Assembly: GCA_019916065.1 (NCBI GenBank)
Contig: CM034234.1
Coordinates: 1,126,963-1,190,962, forward strand
Direction: 5' to 3'
From: Vitellaria paradoxa
Lineage: Eukaryota; Streptophyta; Magnoliopsida; Ericales; Sapotaceae
DNA: 64,000 bases
Below the pieces are notes generated by a model, which was not told the DNA's origin, did no database searches, and saw nothing but the letters and a program-made list of their open reading frames with translations. Position numbers and translations under genes: made by a program. Positions 12,814 to 24,312 of the stretch are shown here, one piece after another (within the stretch, counting starts at the first letter, position 1; every line of letters starts with the position of its first letter).

Positions 12814-15717
12814 ATGGTTAATGTAGGGACTAATTTTTTTGCAATTAAAGTACATTATGGTGGTGTGCTTGTTTACGAACCAACAAAACAGTATGTGGCG
12901 GGTAAAGTGGATTTTGTGAAGGGTTGTGACCATGACAAATTTTCTGTTATTGATTTTAATGACTGTTGTGACCAATTAGGGTACAAAGGTGACAGGAATT
13001 ACTATTATAGGATCCCCGGGCTTGATTTGAATGATGGTTTGAAAAAACTATTGAATGACTCAGACACAAGGGATATGATCAACCACATACCTACTAATAG
13101 GATAATTGAGATATACGTAGAGCATTTAGAATCTGCAGACTTCCTACAAAGCCAAGTAGAGTTTCACAACGTTCCATCCAATGACCCTAGAGTAGAGGAG
13201 ACAGTAGGGGCAATTGAGGTAGACAATGCAGGGTTAAGTGATAATAAACCAAGTGGAGATAGCTCAGATTCAATTTTCTATGATAGTGATTATGGAATGA
13301 CTAATGACGATGAGTTGTTTGATGCTAATATTGATAAAGCTGTAGAATGGGTAGGGGTTGGTACTTCAAGTGGCGAGTGTGTTAATCAACAAATTGAAGA
13401 AGGAGAGGTGAATTTGAGTGATGATCCTGCATCTGCCTTGTCTGATGATTTTGGTATTGCTCATGAATCATCGGATGAGGAGGAAAAAATTCCATCTTAT
13501 CCGGAGTTTAACCCAGACACTGATATGAAAAAAGTAGAATTCAAAGTAGGCATGTTGTTCGCCTCTCATGTTGACTGTAGAAATGCTGTGAGAGAGTATG
13601 CCATACAAAATGGCAAGGATATCAAGTTTATTAAAAATGAAAAAACGAGGATTAGGGCTAGATGCAAGGAATGATGTGATTGGATGATTTTTGCTTCAAA
13701 GTTACAAAATCAAACGACAATGCAAGTTAAGACATACAAAGATGTTCACAATTGTGAGAAGGACTTTCGAAATAGACATGCTAACTCAAGTTGGCTTTCG
13801 AAACATTATGTTGATAGCATTCGAGTTAACCCAAAATGGCCAGTTGAAGCCTTTAAAGAGATTGTGAAGGCAGACCTGATTGGGGCATCAAGAGCCCAGC
13901 TTTATAGAGCCAAGAGAAAGACCATCAATATGATAGAGGGTACAAATGTAGATCAGTTTGCAAGGCTGTGGGATTACTGTAAGGAATTAAGGAAGGCAAA
14001 CCCTGGTACGATTGCTATTATGAAAGTCAGTTCAGCTGAAGGAACAAACACACAATCTAGATTTCAGAGGTTGTATATCTGTCTGGGTCCACTGAAGAAG
14101 TGATTATTGGCAGGTTGTCGACCAGTCATTGGTCTAGATGCATGTCATTTGAAATCAAACATCACGGGTTAGTTGATAGGAGCTGTGAGTATCGATACAA
14201 ATAACCAAAGCTTCCCATTTGCTTATGCTGTGGTTGAAGCTGAAAATAAGGACTCTTGGTGTTGGTTTCTTTAGTTGCTGATTGAAGACATTGATATGCA
14301 TAACCAGCACAGATGGACAACAAACAAAAGGTCAGTACTTGCTTTTAGTTGTTTATGCTATCAGTTGTTTAATTATTTCAGTTTGGCCATCAATGGACAT
14401 CTGTTTCTTGTTCTTTATTTCCAGTTTTTTTATTTTGTAGGGGTTAGTTCCTGCACTTGAATAGATTACACCATATGCTGAACACAGGTGGTGTGCTAGA
14501 CACTTGTACAACAACTTTAAGAAGACCTTTAAGGGTTTGGCATTCAAGGAGAAAGTCATGAAAGCTTCTATGGCAACAACAATTCCAAGATTTGAACAGG
14601 TCATGAGTCAACTGAAGGAGATGGACCAAGCAGCTTTCGAATAGTTCTCAGACAAACCACCAAGATACTGGTCCAGGTCACATTTTAGCACTTTTCCCAA
14701 ATGTGACATTCTGTTAAACAACTTGTGTGAGTCATTTAATAGTTTTTTGATTGAAGTCAGAGATAAGCCTATCTTGACCATGCTTAAGAGGATAAGGTCT
14801 AAACTAATGATAAGGAGGCAAGCTAGAATAGAGTTGATGAAGAAGCATGTGGGTAAATTGTGTCCAAAAATTGAAAAGAAGCTAGAAAAATTGAAAGTTG
14901 AGTCAGGGGGTTATTGTCCAATGTGGGCAGGAGAGGGTAAATTCCAAGTTAATTGTTCAAATGGGGATCAGTGGGTTGTGGATTTGGATGACCGCAGCTA
15001 CACATATCGAGTTCGGGATTTAAATGGAATTCCCTGTGCTCATGCAGTGGCTGCAATATTTTACAAGGGTAGAAGGCCAGAAGATTATGTGAGTAATTGG
15101 TATTTAACCTTAACAAATCAAAAAATTTACAATCCCATAATAAACCCACTGAATGGTCCTACCATGTGGGTTAAGACTGCAATACCACCCCCACTGCCCC
15201 CTCTCTTCCACAAGCAAACTGGTCGGTCTAAGAAAGTAAGAAGAAAAGAGGTAGGGGAAAATGAGCACACTGACAAAGTGAAGAGAAGATAAGGAACTGT
15301 GACATGTTGGAAGTGTGGGATTTTACGATATAATAGCAGGACATGTAAACATCCACCAGACTTGGAGCACCAAAGGAAGCACCTAAGAAAACACATTAAC
15401 AAGCTAACCCCTCCAAATAAGTCAGCTATGAGTTGTGTTGCCCCTTCTCTTAAACTAAAATTTGTTTATTTTTTTATCAATATTTGTCGATTCATCTTCA
15501 AGTTGCTAATGTGATTTGTGTTTCTCCACAGTCAACACCAACTGCCAATGAAGATGTCCCAGCAGGACTAACTTCAACCTAGTCATCAGTAGTTGGAACC
15601 AGTTCTTTAAGGTCCACTTTGAGAGAATTTTCAAGAAGAGGTATTGAGCAAAGAGGAAAGCAAAATGTCGCATTGTCATCACTGGAAGTGTTGAGGTGTA
15701 GATCGAAGAACAAGTGA
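12814..15717 (+). pseudogene. MURA-like Mutator transposase, inactivated
   Basis: From ATG 12814 the frame encodes a PB1-like N-terminal region (YGGVLVYEPTKQYVAGKVDF), an acidic linker and the MuDR DNA-binding region (PF03108; FKVGMLFASHVDCRNAVREY). The MULE DDE transposase core follows (GCRPVIGLDACHLK ... FPFAYAVVEAENKDSWCWF, then CESFNSFL). Further on are a SWIM-type region (DLNGIPCAHAVAAIFY) and a CCHC-like knuckle (CWKCGILRYNSRTC). In-frame stops lie at 13672, 14101, 14170, 14272, 14462, 14642 and 15290. A probable intron spans 14331-14440, with a frame slip just before it. The SWIM CxC pair reads YTY and the knuckle His is Tyr. The substitutions and most stops fit cytosine deamination. 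A further intron near 15421-15531 and an end at TGA 15715-15717 are likely but uncertain. Confidence 0.88.
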
Positions 15718-16019
15718 ATCAAAGCAACTAGAAGTATTATTTTGTTTTTTAAGTTAAAAGTGACTGCAGATGTTTTTTTTCTTTTTCTTTTTTTTTTTTT
15801 GAAATCTGAATGAGGGTCCAAAGGGAGGAATTGTGAATTTTTGTAAAACTTCTGGATGAATTGTGAATGCTAAATATGAAATATGAATGCAATCAGATGA
15901 TTTTAGAAGACAATTATAGTCTCTAGTTTTCTTTTGATGTTCTTTGTGTCGAATAATCTTGTTGCGGCTTGTAACCATTTGATTTGTTTGCTGGGCATTT
16001 GTCAATGTGTTGCTGTGCA

Positions 16020-16265
16020 GTTGTGAATGTGGCTGCTGTGTAGTTGTGAATGTGGCTGTAATTATTTTGTGGTTGATGATTAAGTATGTTGTTGGGTTGA
16101 GGCTGCTATAATATGCAGCTGTTTGTAAGAATTTCTAGTTGGTTGATTGCTTCAAATGCAAAATTAAAGGAGGCATGGGTAAATTTGCTGTGCATTTGTC
16201 AATTTGCTGCTATGCAGTTGTGAATGTGTATTTATTGTGTAGTTGTGAATTTGCTGCGCATTTGT
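16020..16265. repeat. Degenerate short repeats in the MULE centre
   Basis: Phrases like GCAGTTGTGAATGTG and GCATTTGTCAATTTGCTG recur between the two convergent genes. This is a low-copy, irregular minisatellite without coding potential. Confidence 0.5.
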
Positions 16266-16336
16266 TAGTGTTTGTTAGGTTGAGGTTGCTGTAATGTAGA
16301 TATTTGTAAGAATTTTTGGTCATTCCGTTGATTGGT

Positions 16337-16480
16337 TGATTAGCCTCATTAAATTTCAATCTTATATGCCCTTTGTATAGTCTTATGTGCCCTTGTTGAC
16401 TAGCCTCGTGGAATTTCAATCTTATGTGCCCTTGTACAGTGTTATGTGACCTTGTTGACTAGCCTCGTGGAATTTCAATC
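16337..16480. repeat. ~59-bp tandem repeat, about 2.4 copies
   Basis: The unit beginning TTGAYTAGCCTCRTKRAATTTCAATC and ending near CTTATGTGCCCTTG recurs from about 16337, 16396 and 16455. It lies between the transposase and GRF genes, where MuDR has an intergenic terminator region. Confidence 0.7.
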
Positions 16481-16977
16481 AAAAAAATTGTTTTGCTTAT
16501 TTTCCACAAGCCAGTGTAGTCTCCAATTTCACCAAAATTCTTGTGAATTAGGATTTTGATTTCAAATTTCCTGCAAAAAAAAAAATGACTCCTAACTTGA
16601 GCTTTTGAAGGAAAATGAACTTGAACAGGGGAAAACTATGGTGTTGAAAATGTTGATGAATGTAGGCCCACACTTGACATTGGTTCAAGGACATATATAT
16701 AAATATATACAATTGAAAAGTGAATTATTGGCCACTTTATTAGCCACTTTAGAAAGGCAGCAATTGGATGGGATCTGCCTACCATAAATGAAGCATGTTA
16801 CAGATCGAGATGTTATCATTTTCTTTGGATTCCATTACAACAAAAAGTAATTCAAACTAATAGTTAATTTTTCCATTACAACGAAAGCATCCATATATTA
16901 CATACTAACAGTAAAATCATCTGATACATCCACGCTACCAAAAATAAAAATCAAAATTTTCAGCAATACATCAACTT

Positions 16978-17502
16978 TCAATACAAATACAAATACAAAT
17001 ACTTCACTTGAGTATTAAATCTTCTATTACTCCAGTTAAATACAATAACAGTCACTACAACCCAAGTCAAAACCAATGTTGCCCACAGTAACTTTTCCTT
17101 TATTTTCCTCTGCTTCACTTCACACTCCAGCTTTGTAAGCTTCCTCAGCAATCTAGGTATGACATTCTTTGATTTATTACAAATTGGGGGATCATACCAA
17201 ACAAAAAATTCACAACCACGCTGATTCTGAAAAAAAAGAAAATTCATTAATTTGTAACAAAATATGGAGCCATAAGAAGAAAAATTAAAAAAATATACAA
17301 ATATATCTGAATATATATGTATGTATTGAAATCAAACCGAACTTACCCCGTATGTTTCACAACTGAAGAATCTTCTCCCTGGGTTCGTCTCTGTCCATGA
17401 GGTCCTCAGCTTGCAACGTTTCCTATAGTCACAGATCCTCCATCTTGCTCCGGTTCAACTTGCATTTGTTGATTCAGAAGCTTCATCACGCAAATCTTCC
17501 AT
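16978..17502 (-). pseudogene. GRF-type zinc-finger protein gene inside the MULE
   Basis: Minus-strand exon 1 is 17502-17347 and exon 2 is 17226-16978, joined by a GT-AG intron in phase 0. The product carries a GRF zinc finger (PF06839): CKLRTSWTETNPGRRFFSC in exon 1, then RGCEFFVWYDPPIC in exon 2. A basic/acidic helical stretch (LLRKLTKLECEVKQRKIKEK) and a C-terminal membrane-like helix (LLWATLVLTWVVVTVIVF) follow. Plant proteins of the At4g04775 type have this layout; GRF fingers bind single-stranded nucleic acid in other proteins. Codon 16 is a stop (TGA, 17457-17455), and the first expected Cys of the finger is Tyr, so this copy is probably inactive unless translation starts later. It lies convergent to the transposase gene, just inside the right TIR. 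Confidence 0.75.
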
Positions 17503-17583
17503 TTCGCATGGCGACGGAAAATTCTCGCATGAGATAGATGGAATCGAAGGGAGATTTGTGGAACGATTTGTATAAGCTCGTAT

Positions 17584-17769
17584 GTTGAAAAGAGGGAGGG
17601 TAAATGACAAATTTACCCTCGACTAAATGGTGCCACTTGACAGCTAACGAACAGAAGGACTAGATTGATGCTTGACCGAAAGTGCGGGGATTTGACTGCT
17701 GCAATTGAAACTAGTGGGATCAAATTGAGATTGAGGGTAAAGTATAGGGGTAGTTTCTATACTTTACCT
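17584..17769 (-). repeat. MULE right terminal inverted repeat
   Basis: Inverted counterpart of 11755-11940. It ends TATACTTTACCT, next to the near-copy of the 9-bp target sequence. It lies directly upstream of the GRF gene and so may act as its promoter. Confidence 0.92.
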
Positions 17770-18575
17770 ATGAAATTTTTATTTGTTTAATAAAATAAGT
17801 AGTAAGATTTAATAATTTTTGACAATTTTTAAGTATATGGTAAAATAAACAAAAACTTTTAATAATTTTTTGTGCGTTTGTTAAAATAAGTAATAATTTT
17901 TAATAATTTTTAGGTGTTTAATAAAATGAATAAAAATTTTATCAAATACTAAAAATTATTATTATTGATAGTGAGGGATTGGTCGGGAAAGTTTGATCGA
18001 CCTTATCGATCGGTCGGGTTTTGGGTGGTTGGGCTTCCCGTCTAATCGATCGAGTCGGGCTAAACTGGTTACGTCACAATTGTGTAACTGTCCTTTGATA
18101 TTTTCCGTGATATCCGCCTGCAAATACGTTGTTTGTTTAATAACGGTTTGGATAACTAATTATGAAATATCTATATGGGGATTCGTGTATACACGTGGCA
18201 CAATTTGATTCAATGAGAACTTGAATTTGGTACAGCTCACGCTTATGGAGTCCATGCAAAGCCATTCATTCTCCCTCTATATATATATTTACCTCCGGTG
18301 CAAGAAAGAGGCACATAGAAATGCCCTTACTAAGTTTTGCTGTTATTCTGCTAAAATATTTTTCTCAATTCTCTGGTTTGTTAATTTAACCATCAAAGAC
18401 TCCTTGGCAAGCACCACACTGATGTCAAGACAGGATTCCGAGCATGGTTTGAGCTATCCACGATACTTCTAGTGAACTGCATCATCAATTATTATTATCA
18501 TTTAGTTAATTTTTTACTAATTCAAATGACACCTATGCATAAATTTTAGTAAAGAATAATAGAACCATTAAAAGG
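17770..18575. other. Intergenic DNA
   Basis: AT-rich repeat remnants up to about 17960, followed by a stretch with several TCGATCGA-like palindromes (17995-18050). No gene is recognised. Confidence 0.4.
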
Positions 18576-18722
18576 ATGTTTAATTGGACAAAATTAATTA
18601 AAACTTATTCATTTTTACTAATTTTTATACTTTTTTAATTAAAATTTGTTATATATTATTTTTACATAATATTTTTATATTTTTACTATACTTTTTATTA
18701 ATTTTTTATCAATCAAATGCTC
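18576..18722. repeat. Small AT-rich MITE (family copy 1)
   Basis: About 145 bp running from 'gtttaattgg' to 'atcaatcaaatgc', with an interior of 'actaatttttatactttttt' type. Related copies, in both orientations, lie at 20443-20570, 23110-23260, 24313-24460 and 24488-24625. Ends tend toward GTTTGG...CCAAAC, as in short inverted-repeat elements. Confidence 0.55.
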
Positions 18723-20442
18723 TCTAAACAAAAGTTCTTCCGTGAGTTTTCGTGTCGGTTCTCGAACCATAACGGACCCACCCAACCCCCGTTGCTAACA
18801 AGGCATTGTCATCATTAGCAACTTTAACGTGGTCAACTTGATGTCCTTTCATAATCAATTCACTGATCTAATCAACTTTGATTAATTTGACTCGGGTGGG
18901 ACCCACCAGCGTCTGCCGGGTCGCCTTGCTCCTGATCAACAGAAAAATGTTTCTGATGATCCAATTTCCTTATCTGAACTACTTCATTTCAACGCTTGCC
19001 CCATCTTTCGGATAAAAATGAATTCTCAGTATTGACTCTTCTTACCGTGAACGTCTAAAACTTACACGTCTAAGGAACGAGAAATTATGGATGCGTTTCG
19101 TAGCAAAATTTTTAACAAAAAAAATTATTAATTATTAATTTTTGAATGTTTAATAAACCGTTAATTTGTGTTATTTTTTTTTATTTTGTTACAATAATTT
19201 CTTAACTCAAAAGTTATTAAAAATAATTAAAAATTAGTAAAAATATCAAAATTTGCTAAAAAATTTTACCCAACACTCTAAAGTTACAAAGAATTATTAA
19301 ATTTTACTACTTGTTTCATCGAACATACTAAAATTACAACTAATAACTTTTGATAAAAAATACTAAAAGTTATTAAAAATTATATCTCCAAATGCCCCTA
19401 CATATCATCCTGTGTCATATTTTTGGAGTTCGAAAAATGTTGATAAATTTTAAAAATTTTTATAATTTGTTATAATTTTTATAAAATATTTTTTTTATCT
19501 TGAATTACATGAATCTCTATAAATTTATGTATTCCTACAAACCTCAATGGTATATTTACAAATTCTAATAATATTTTTACAATTTTTAAAAATTTTTGAT
19601 AGAAAAATTAAAAAATATCTCCCCAAATTCATTGGAAAGGCACCTCTCATCTCTAATTTTTGCGATTTATGAATGACACTCTAAACATTAAATATTAACT
19701 CAAATTATCCTCTACCTTAATCTTTTAAACCCAAAAAACCCTTACTAAATATTCTCTATTTAGCTAGCTAGGGTTATCTTCTTATAAAGTTCAGATGGTT
19801 AGAATTCTCATGCAATGAAACACACGCACATGTATAGGCTGTGAGAATTCAGATGTGATAGGGAATTGAGCCAAACTTTATTTCATTGGATTGATCTTTT
19901 GGATTTATCTGCAGATAATTCCAACTCCTGCTGGGGCTACAAGTGTCCTGAAGGGTGTCTCTCCGGCTGCTGATCACCATCATGTGAAAAGATTACAGCT
20001 GACTGGACTGCATGCCGTGTCCAATTAATATTGGATCATTCAATTGATTGACTGAAAATTACCGTTGCAAATCAGAAACTTGAAAATGTGGTTATTATTA
20101 CGGGTGAAGTGAGATAAAATATTAAAAATTTTTAAAAATTATTTTTTTATCTCATTATGGGTACGTTTGGAGTCCCAAAAAAAATCAAAAAAAAACTAAT
20201 GGATGGGATTGATGTGATGTAAAAATGATAGGTGGTAAAATATGATTGGAAGAATTTGAAAACTTTTGAAGTTTTTTAAAATTTTTTGATTTTTTTTAAG
20301 CTTCAAACGAGGCCTATATAATTTACTAATCCTCAATTTATCATATTTTTTACCACTTTAATTACACCCCATATAAGATTTATATTTAAAATTCCGTTGA
20401 ACAATTAACCAACAATTATGCTTGTAGTGATATTATAGGTGG
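18723..20442. other. Intergenic DNA with repeat remnants
   Basis: Mostly AT-rich, with 19120-19400 and 19440-19620 full of 'aaaatttttaat' runs. 18770-18960 is of more balanced composition but shows no coding frame. A repeat beginning GTTTGGAGTCCC and ending in CTTCAAACGAGG lies at about 20167-20310. Confidence 0.4.
19915..20028 (+). other. Isolated exon-like segment (tentative)
   Basis: A good acceptor (TTTATCTGCAG) is followed by 37 open codons of balanced composition (IIPTPAGATSVLKGVSPAAD, then HHHVKRLQLTGLHAVSN) and TAA. The product is not recognised and no partner exon was found, so it may be a gene relic or chance. Confidence 0.2.
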
Positions 20443-20570
20443 TGTTTGAAGTAGCGAAAATAAAATAAAAATACCAAAAGATAGTGTTGATGTGATGTAA
20501 AAGTGACACGTAACTAAATTTAATTAAAAAAATTTTTTAAATTTTTTGAAAAATATTAGAGATCCAAACA
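20443..20570. repeat. Small AT-rich MITE (family copy 2, inverted)
   Basis: Runs from 'ggtgtttgaag' to 'gatccaaacat', with the family phrase TGATGTGATGTAAAAGTGAC and 'aaatttaattaaaaaaatt'. Orientation is opposite to the copy at 18576. Confidence 0.55.
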
Positions 20571-21274
20571 TATCCATATGTTAGTCCTCGTTGAAGTTAA
20601 TTATAATATGAAACAGTAAAGTTATTTTTTTAATTGATCCTCAGTACAAGTCGATCCAAAAGTTCTAAATCACTCCTCTTGCCACGTCATAGAACACAAA
20701 ACATCGTATAATTGGAGTAGTCAATAATGGCTCCCACTCATCTGTTCAATAGATTGATTCTTATAGCGAGGCAAAATATTATTTAAAGTTTTTCGTAAGA
20801 AAAATTTACATCAGAATTTTCAAACACCCCTTTTTTTCCCAACTGATACAAAAACTCATTTCCAGATAGAGCTCAGCATTTGGTTGAATTTATTTTTTCC
20901 ATTTTTTGTTAATAGAAGCGACAAAAAAAAAAAAAAAAACCAAAATTAAAAAAATTTTGTTCAATTTTTCAGTTAATCAAAATTATCATATAATTTTGAC
21001 CAAATTTCATTGATCCAATTCAATTTTTTTTGGTCTTGGTCAATTTTTACCTACCCCAAATTTTTCAGCTAATCAAAATTTCAAATAATTTTGACCAAAT
21101 TTAGTTGATTCTTTTCGATTTTTTTTTTGTCTTGGTCAATTTTTACCAACCCCCACTTATTTTGAAGGAAACATACAAAAAGGAAAGAAGAAAAGGAAAA
21201 AATTGTGATTTAATTGAGGAGACCCCTCATTGAGACAATTTTGACACAATTTTATCCTCGTAAACATAAAAAGG
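20571..21274. other. AT-rich intergenic DNA
   Basis: No gene is seen. 20975-21150 holds two direct copies of about 100 bp containing 'cagctaatcaaaatt' and 'ggtcttggtcaatttttacc'. Confidence 0.4.
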
Positions 21275-21290
21275 AACTTTTTATTTCTTT

Positions 21291-21493
21291 TTCTAGGGTT
21301 GGGAAAAAGCCTGTAGCAGCTATTTATGGGTGTGCACTGGGTGAAGTCCGTTCAGTGGCCCTAATCAGTCAAGTCCTGACTGATTGGTACAACCAAGAAA
21401 GCCAATAAACAGGCCCGGTGGAAGAGACTCGAACGCGAGACCTTACGCTCACCGGCCCAACAATTCGACTAACTCGGTTACCCCCGAATGGGC
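21291..21493 (-). mobile_element. tRNA-derived SINE
   Basis: On the minus strand the 5' end near 21493 reads GTTGCCCATTCGGGGGTAAC, with A-box-like TAACCGAGTTAGTCG. The B box CGCGTTCGAGTCTC follows about 45 nt later. Near-identical sequences AACTTTTTATTTCTT (21275-21289) and AACTTTTTTATTTCTT (21494-21509) flank it as a target-site duplication. Length is about 200 bp. Confidence 0.8.
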
Positions 21494-21509
21494 AACTTTT
21501 TTATTTCTT

Positions 21510-23109
21510 CGTTCTTATAATATTGTGATTTCTTCTTGGAACCCATTCACATTTCAAAGCATATTTCTCTAATTCTTTATCAATCCCAATTTTCATTTGA
21601 CACCTTTTGGGAACAAATGTCTTTCCCACGCTACGCTCTTCCAGAGTTCCAGCATCACTAACCATAAGAGAAATTTTCTTTTCAAAAAAATATTTGTACT
21701 CTTGTAACCAAAGAACAAAGATTCTTTAGAATTCTCCACAAAACTTTAGCTAGCTAATAGTACTTGGTTAAAAAAAGATTCTCTCTCTAAAATCATGATC
21801 CCCCATATTCATAGGTTACCCAAGTCCGCCTATTTATTTATTATTTATTTTTTTTATAGTTAATCGTTTATAAGTATATAGAATATAAATTCTTCATTAA
21901 AAAACAAAATGATGACAATTATAGCATACAAATTTCAATAATTACAGAAGCACTTGAAGTGAGTACAAAAGTCGTAATATATTTTAATCGAAGATGACAC
22001 AATACTTAGAATTCGTTTAGAAGTCTAAATTGTATCAAAAAATATTAAAAATGTTTAATTTTTTATTTCACAATACGATTATGAGATTACAATTTTTATC
22101 AATTTTTACTAATTTTTAATCACTCTAAATGTACCATTAATCACTATAAAAATAAGAAAAAAAATAAAGAATGGAAACGACAACTTAAAAAGATTAAGTT
22201 CTTTTTTTTTTAAATTCAAATAGAAAATTATATTGTATGTAATTGTATATTTTATTTTATTTTATAAATAATAGTAACTAATTTAAAATTTTTTCATTTT
22301 GCTTTCACTTTTAATTTATTAGTATATGAGTTGCTTGTAATCATCATCGTAAGATTAAAATGACTGTTTATCTAACACGTGATAACAAATTTTCCAACAT
22401 ACTATAACTAGAAAAAAAAAATTACTTGCAAAATATGATTAAAATAAGAATCCTTGACTGATTCAAGGTTATAAAAATCATTAAAATATTATATTGATAC
22501 TATGATATAGGATACGTAATAGAAAGAATTGGTCAAGATAGAGTTCTGTTTGTAAAAATTTTAATTAATTTTTATTATATACTTTATTTATTAATTTTTC
22601 TCAAATTTAAGTTTGGACCTCTATTTTATTAAAATTAATTTTTTATTTTACCTTAGGAATCTTATTTTAAATAAGAGTTTCCTATTCTATTAAAAAAAAA
22701 AAAAACTAATTAGATAGTTAGAAAACGAAAAGCGATTCAAATTATGATAGAATTGGTTTGCTATTATAAATAAGACTTATAATTAATAAGGCTTCATTCT
22801 TAATTTTGATTAATAATATTCAGCGACATTTTTAGATTTCTTTTGTTCTTTTATTTTATTATGGATTAAAAATGTATATCGGAGTTTGAAGAATCTATGT
22901 ACGCCGTATCAAATATTAAAATAATATATGAATAATCAATTTGTTAAGCTTAGAGATAATTGTTGCACTAGCAATTTCTAATGATATGACAATTCTTATT
23001 CGCGAAACACCACCTTCACACATTCAATCGAATATTAACCTGTGCCATAGTAATCAAATCGGGTCCTACACAAAAGCTAGCTGAGTCTGAAAAGAAATTG
23101 TAGATAGGT
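21510..23109. other. AT-rich intergenic DNA
   Basis: Long A/T homopolymers and no sustained coding frame. I recognise no gene or clear transposon here. Confidence 0.4.
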
Positions 23110-23260
23110 CCTATTTGGTACCACAAAAAATTATTAAAATTCATCAACTTTAATTACTTTTTATACTTTTTTAATTAAAATTTTTCGTACTTCACCTCTA
23201 TGTCACATCTTTTTATTTTTATTGTACTTTTTATCTTTTTTTTTATCAACCAAACACCCC
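23110..23260. repeat. Small AT-rich MITE (family copy 3)
   Basis: Begins 'ctatttggtacca' and ends 'atcaaccaaacacc', with the family interior 'actttttatacttttttaat' and a 'tatgtcacatctttttattt' segment. Confidence 0.55.
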
Positions 23261-24312
23261 ACAGTCTTGTCAAAATTCATTCAATGTAAGATTTCACACA
23301 AGACTCAATTTACTATAACGCTAGGGTTAAAGAATAATTTAATTGTACGTGAGATTGTTTATTATGGATAAAGTTATATACACCTGTCAATGAGAATTTT
23401 TAATAGATAAGACAACTGGTTGAGGAGCATTTAATAACATACGAGGAGTCCTAAGAGTAAAACGAGATTAAGGTAAAAAAAAAACTTTTGCCTTGAAGAG
23501 AATAATATCTTTCTAAATATTTCTAATTTGAAAAAAAAATATTATTTTTAGAGTAAAAAATTATAATTGAATATGAAGACGGAGATTAAAAATTTCATGA
23601 AATTAATTTAAAAACTTCATAAGGGACTTCAGAAACAAAAAATATTCAAAATATGTTATTATTTTTTAGTTTTAAAAATAATATATTGGTTTCGTAATAT
23701 CGAATTTTCTTAATTTGATTAATAATACTCATTGAGTTTTTAGAGCTCTTATGACCTTTTTGTGAATTAATTAAAGAACGTATCTTATAATCTTTATTTA
23801 AATCCATCTTTTCCCTTGCCAAACAAAGTTACTCACGATATTTTAATGCCATTTTAGTTAATTAATCATATAATATCTGGAAAAATGAATATGTCAAAAA
23901 CACCAACAGCGCAACTTTATCATCATCCCACACGTGTATTAAAACTAGTTATTACTAAATTAGACGCAACTAATTATAGTACGATTTCAAGCACTGTATA
24001 GGGACACAGTGCTTAATTAGTGTAACTCAACATTGCCGTGTAGCTCGACAATGCCTTGTGAACAGTTTAAAAAAAAAAAACAAGACAAAAAAAAAAAAAA
24101 AAAAAACAAAAAAAAGAAACAATGCCTCGGGAGTGAAGAGGGTCTTATCTCAGCTAAATTTCCCATCTATCAACTCGCCTGATATGCAATTAATTGCAAG
24201 ATACTGAGCAAAAATCGTACTCTCTGATTACAATATATCGCCGGGCCCAGATTCAACATTTCAGCAATTTTGGAAAGTCCCAGAGAGTAATTCCATTCCA
24301 CTTAATATAGGA
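23261..24312. other. AT-rich intergenic DNA
   Basis: No gene is seen. An impure poly(A) tract occupies about 24069-24119. Confidence 0.4.

Larger units (their letters stand above)
11755..17769 (+). mobile_element. Mutator-like element (MULE) with long TIRs and two convergent genes
   Basis: A 6.0-kb element bounded by ~185-bp terminal inverted repeats (left end GGGTAAAGTACAGAAACTA, right end inverted AGGTAAAGTATAGAAACTA). It is flanked by near-identical 9-bp sequences GTGAAATTT (11746-11754) and ATGAAATTT (17770-17778), the target-duplication length expected of Mutator. Inside are a MURA-type transposase gene on the plus strand and a GRF zinc-finger gene on the minus strand, both transcribed inward. 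This is the same arrangement as mudrA and mudrB in maize MuDR. The transposase has several stop codons, so the copy is not autonomous. Confidence 0.9.
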
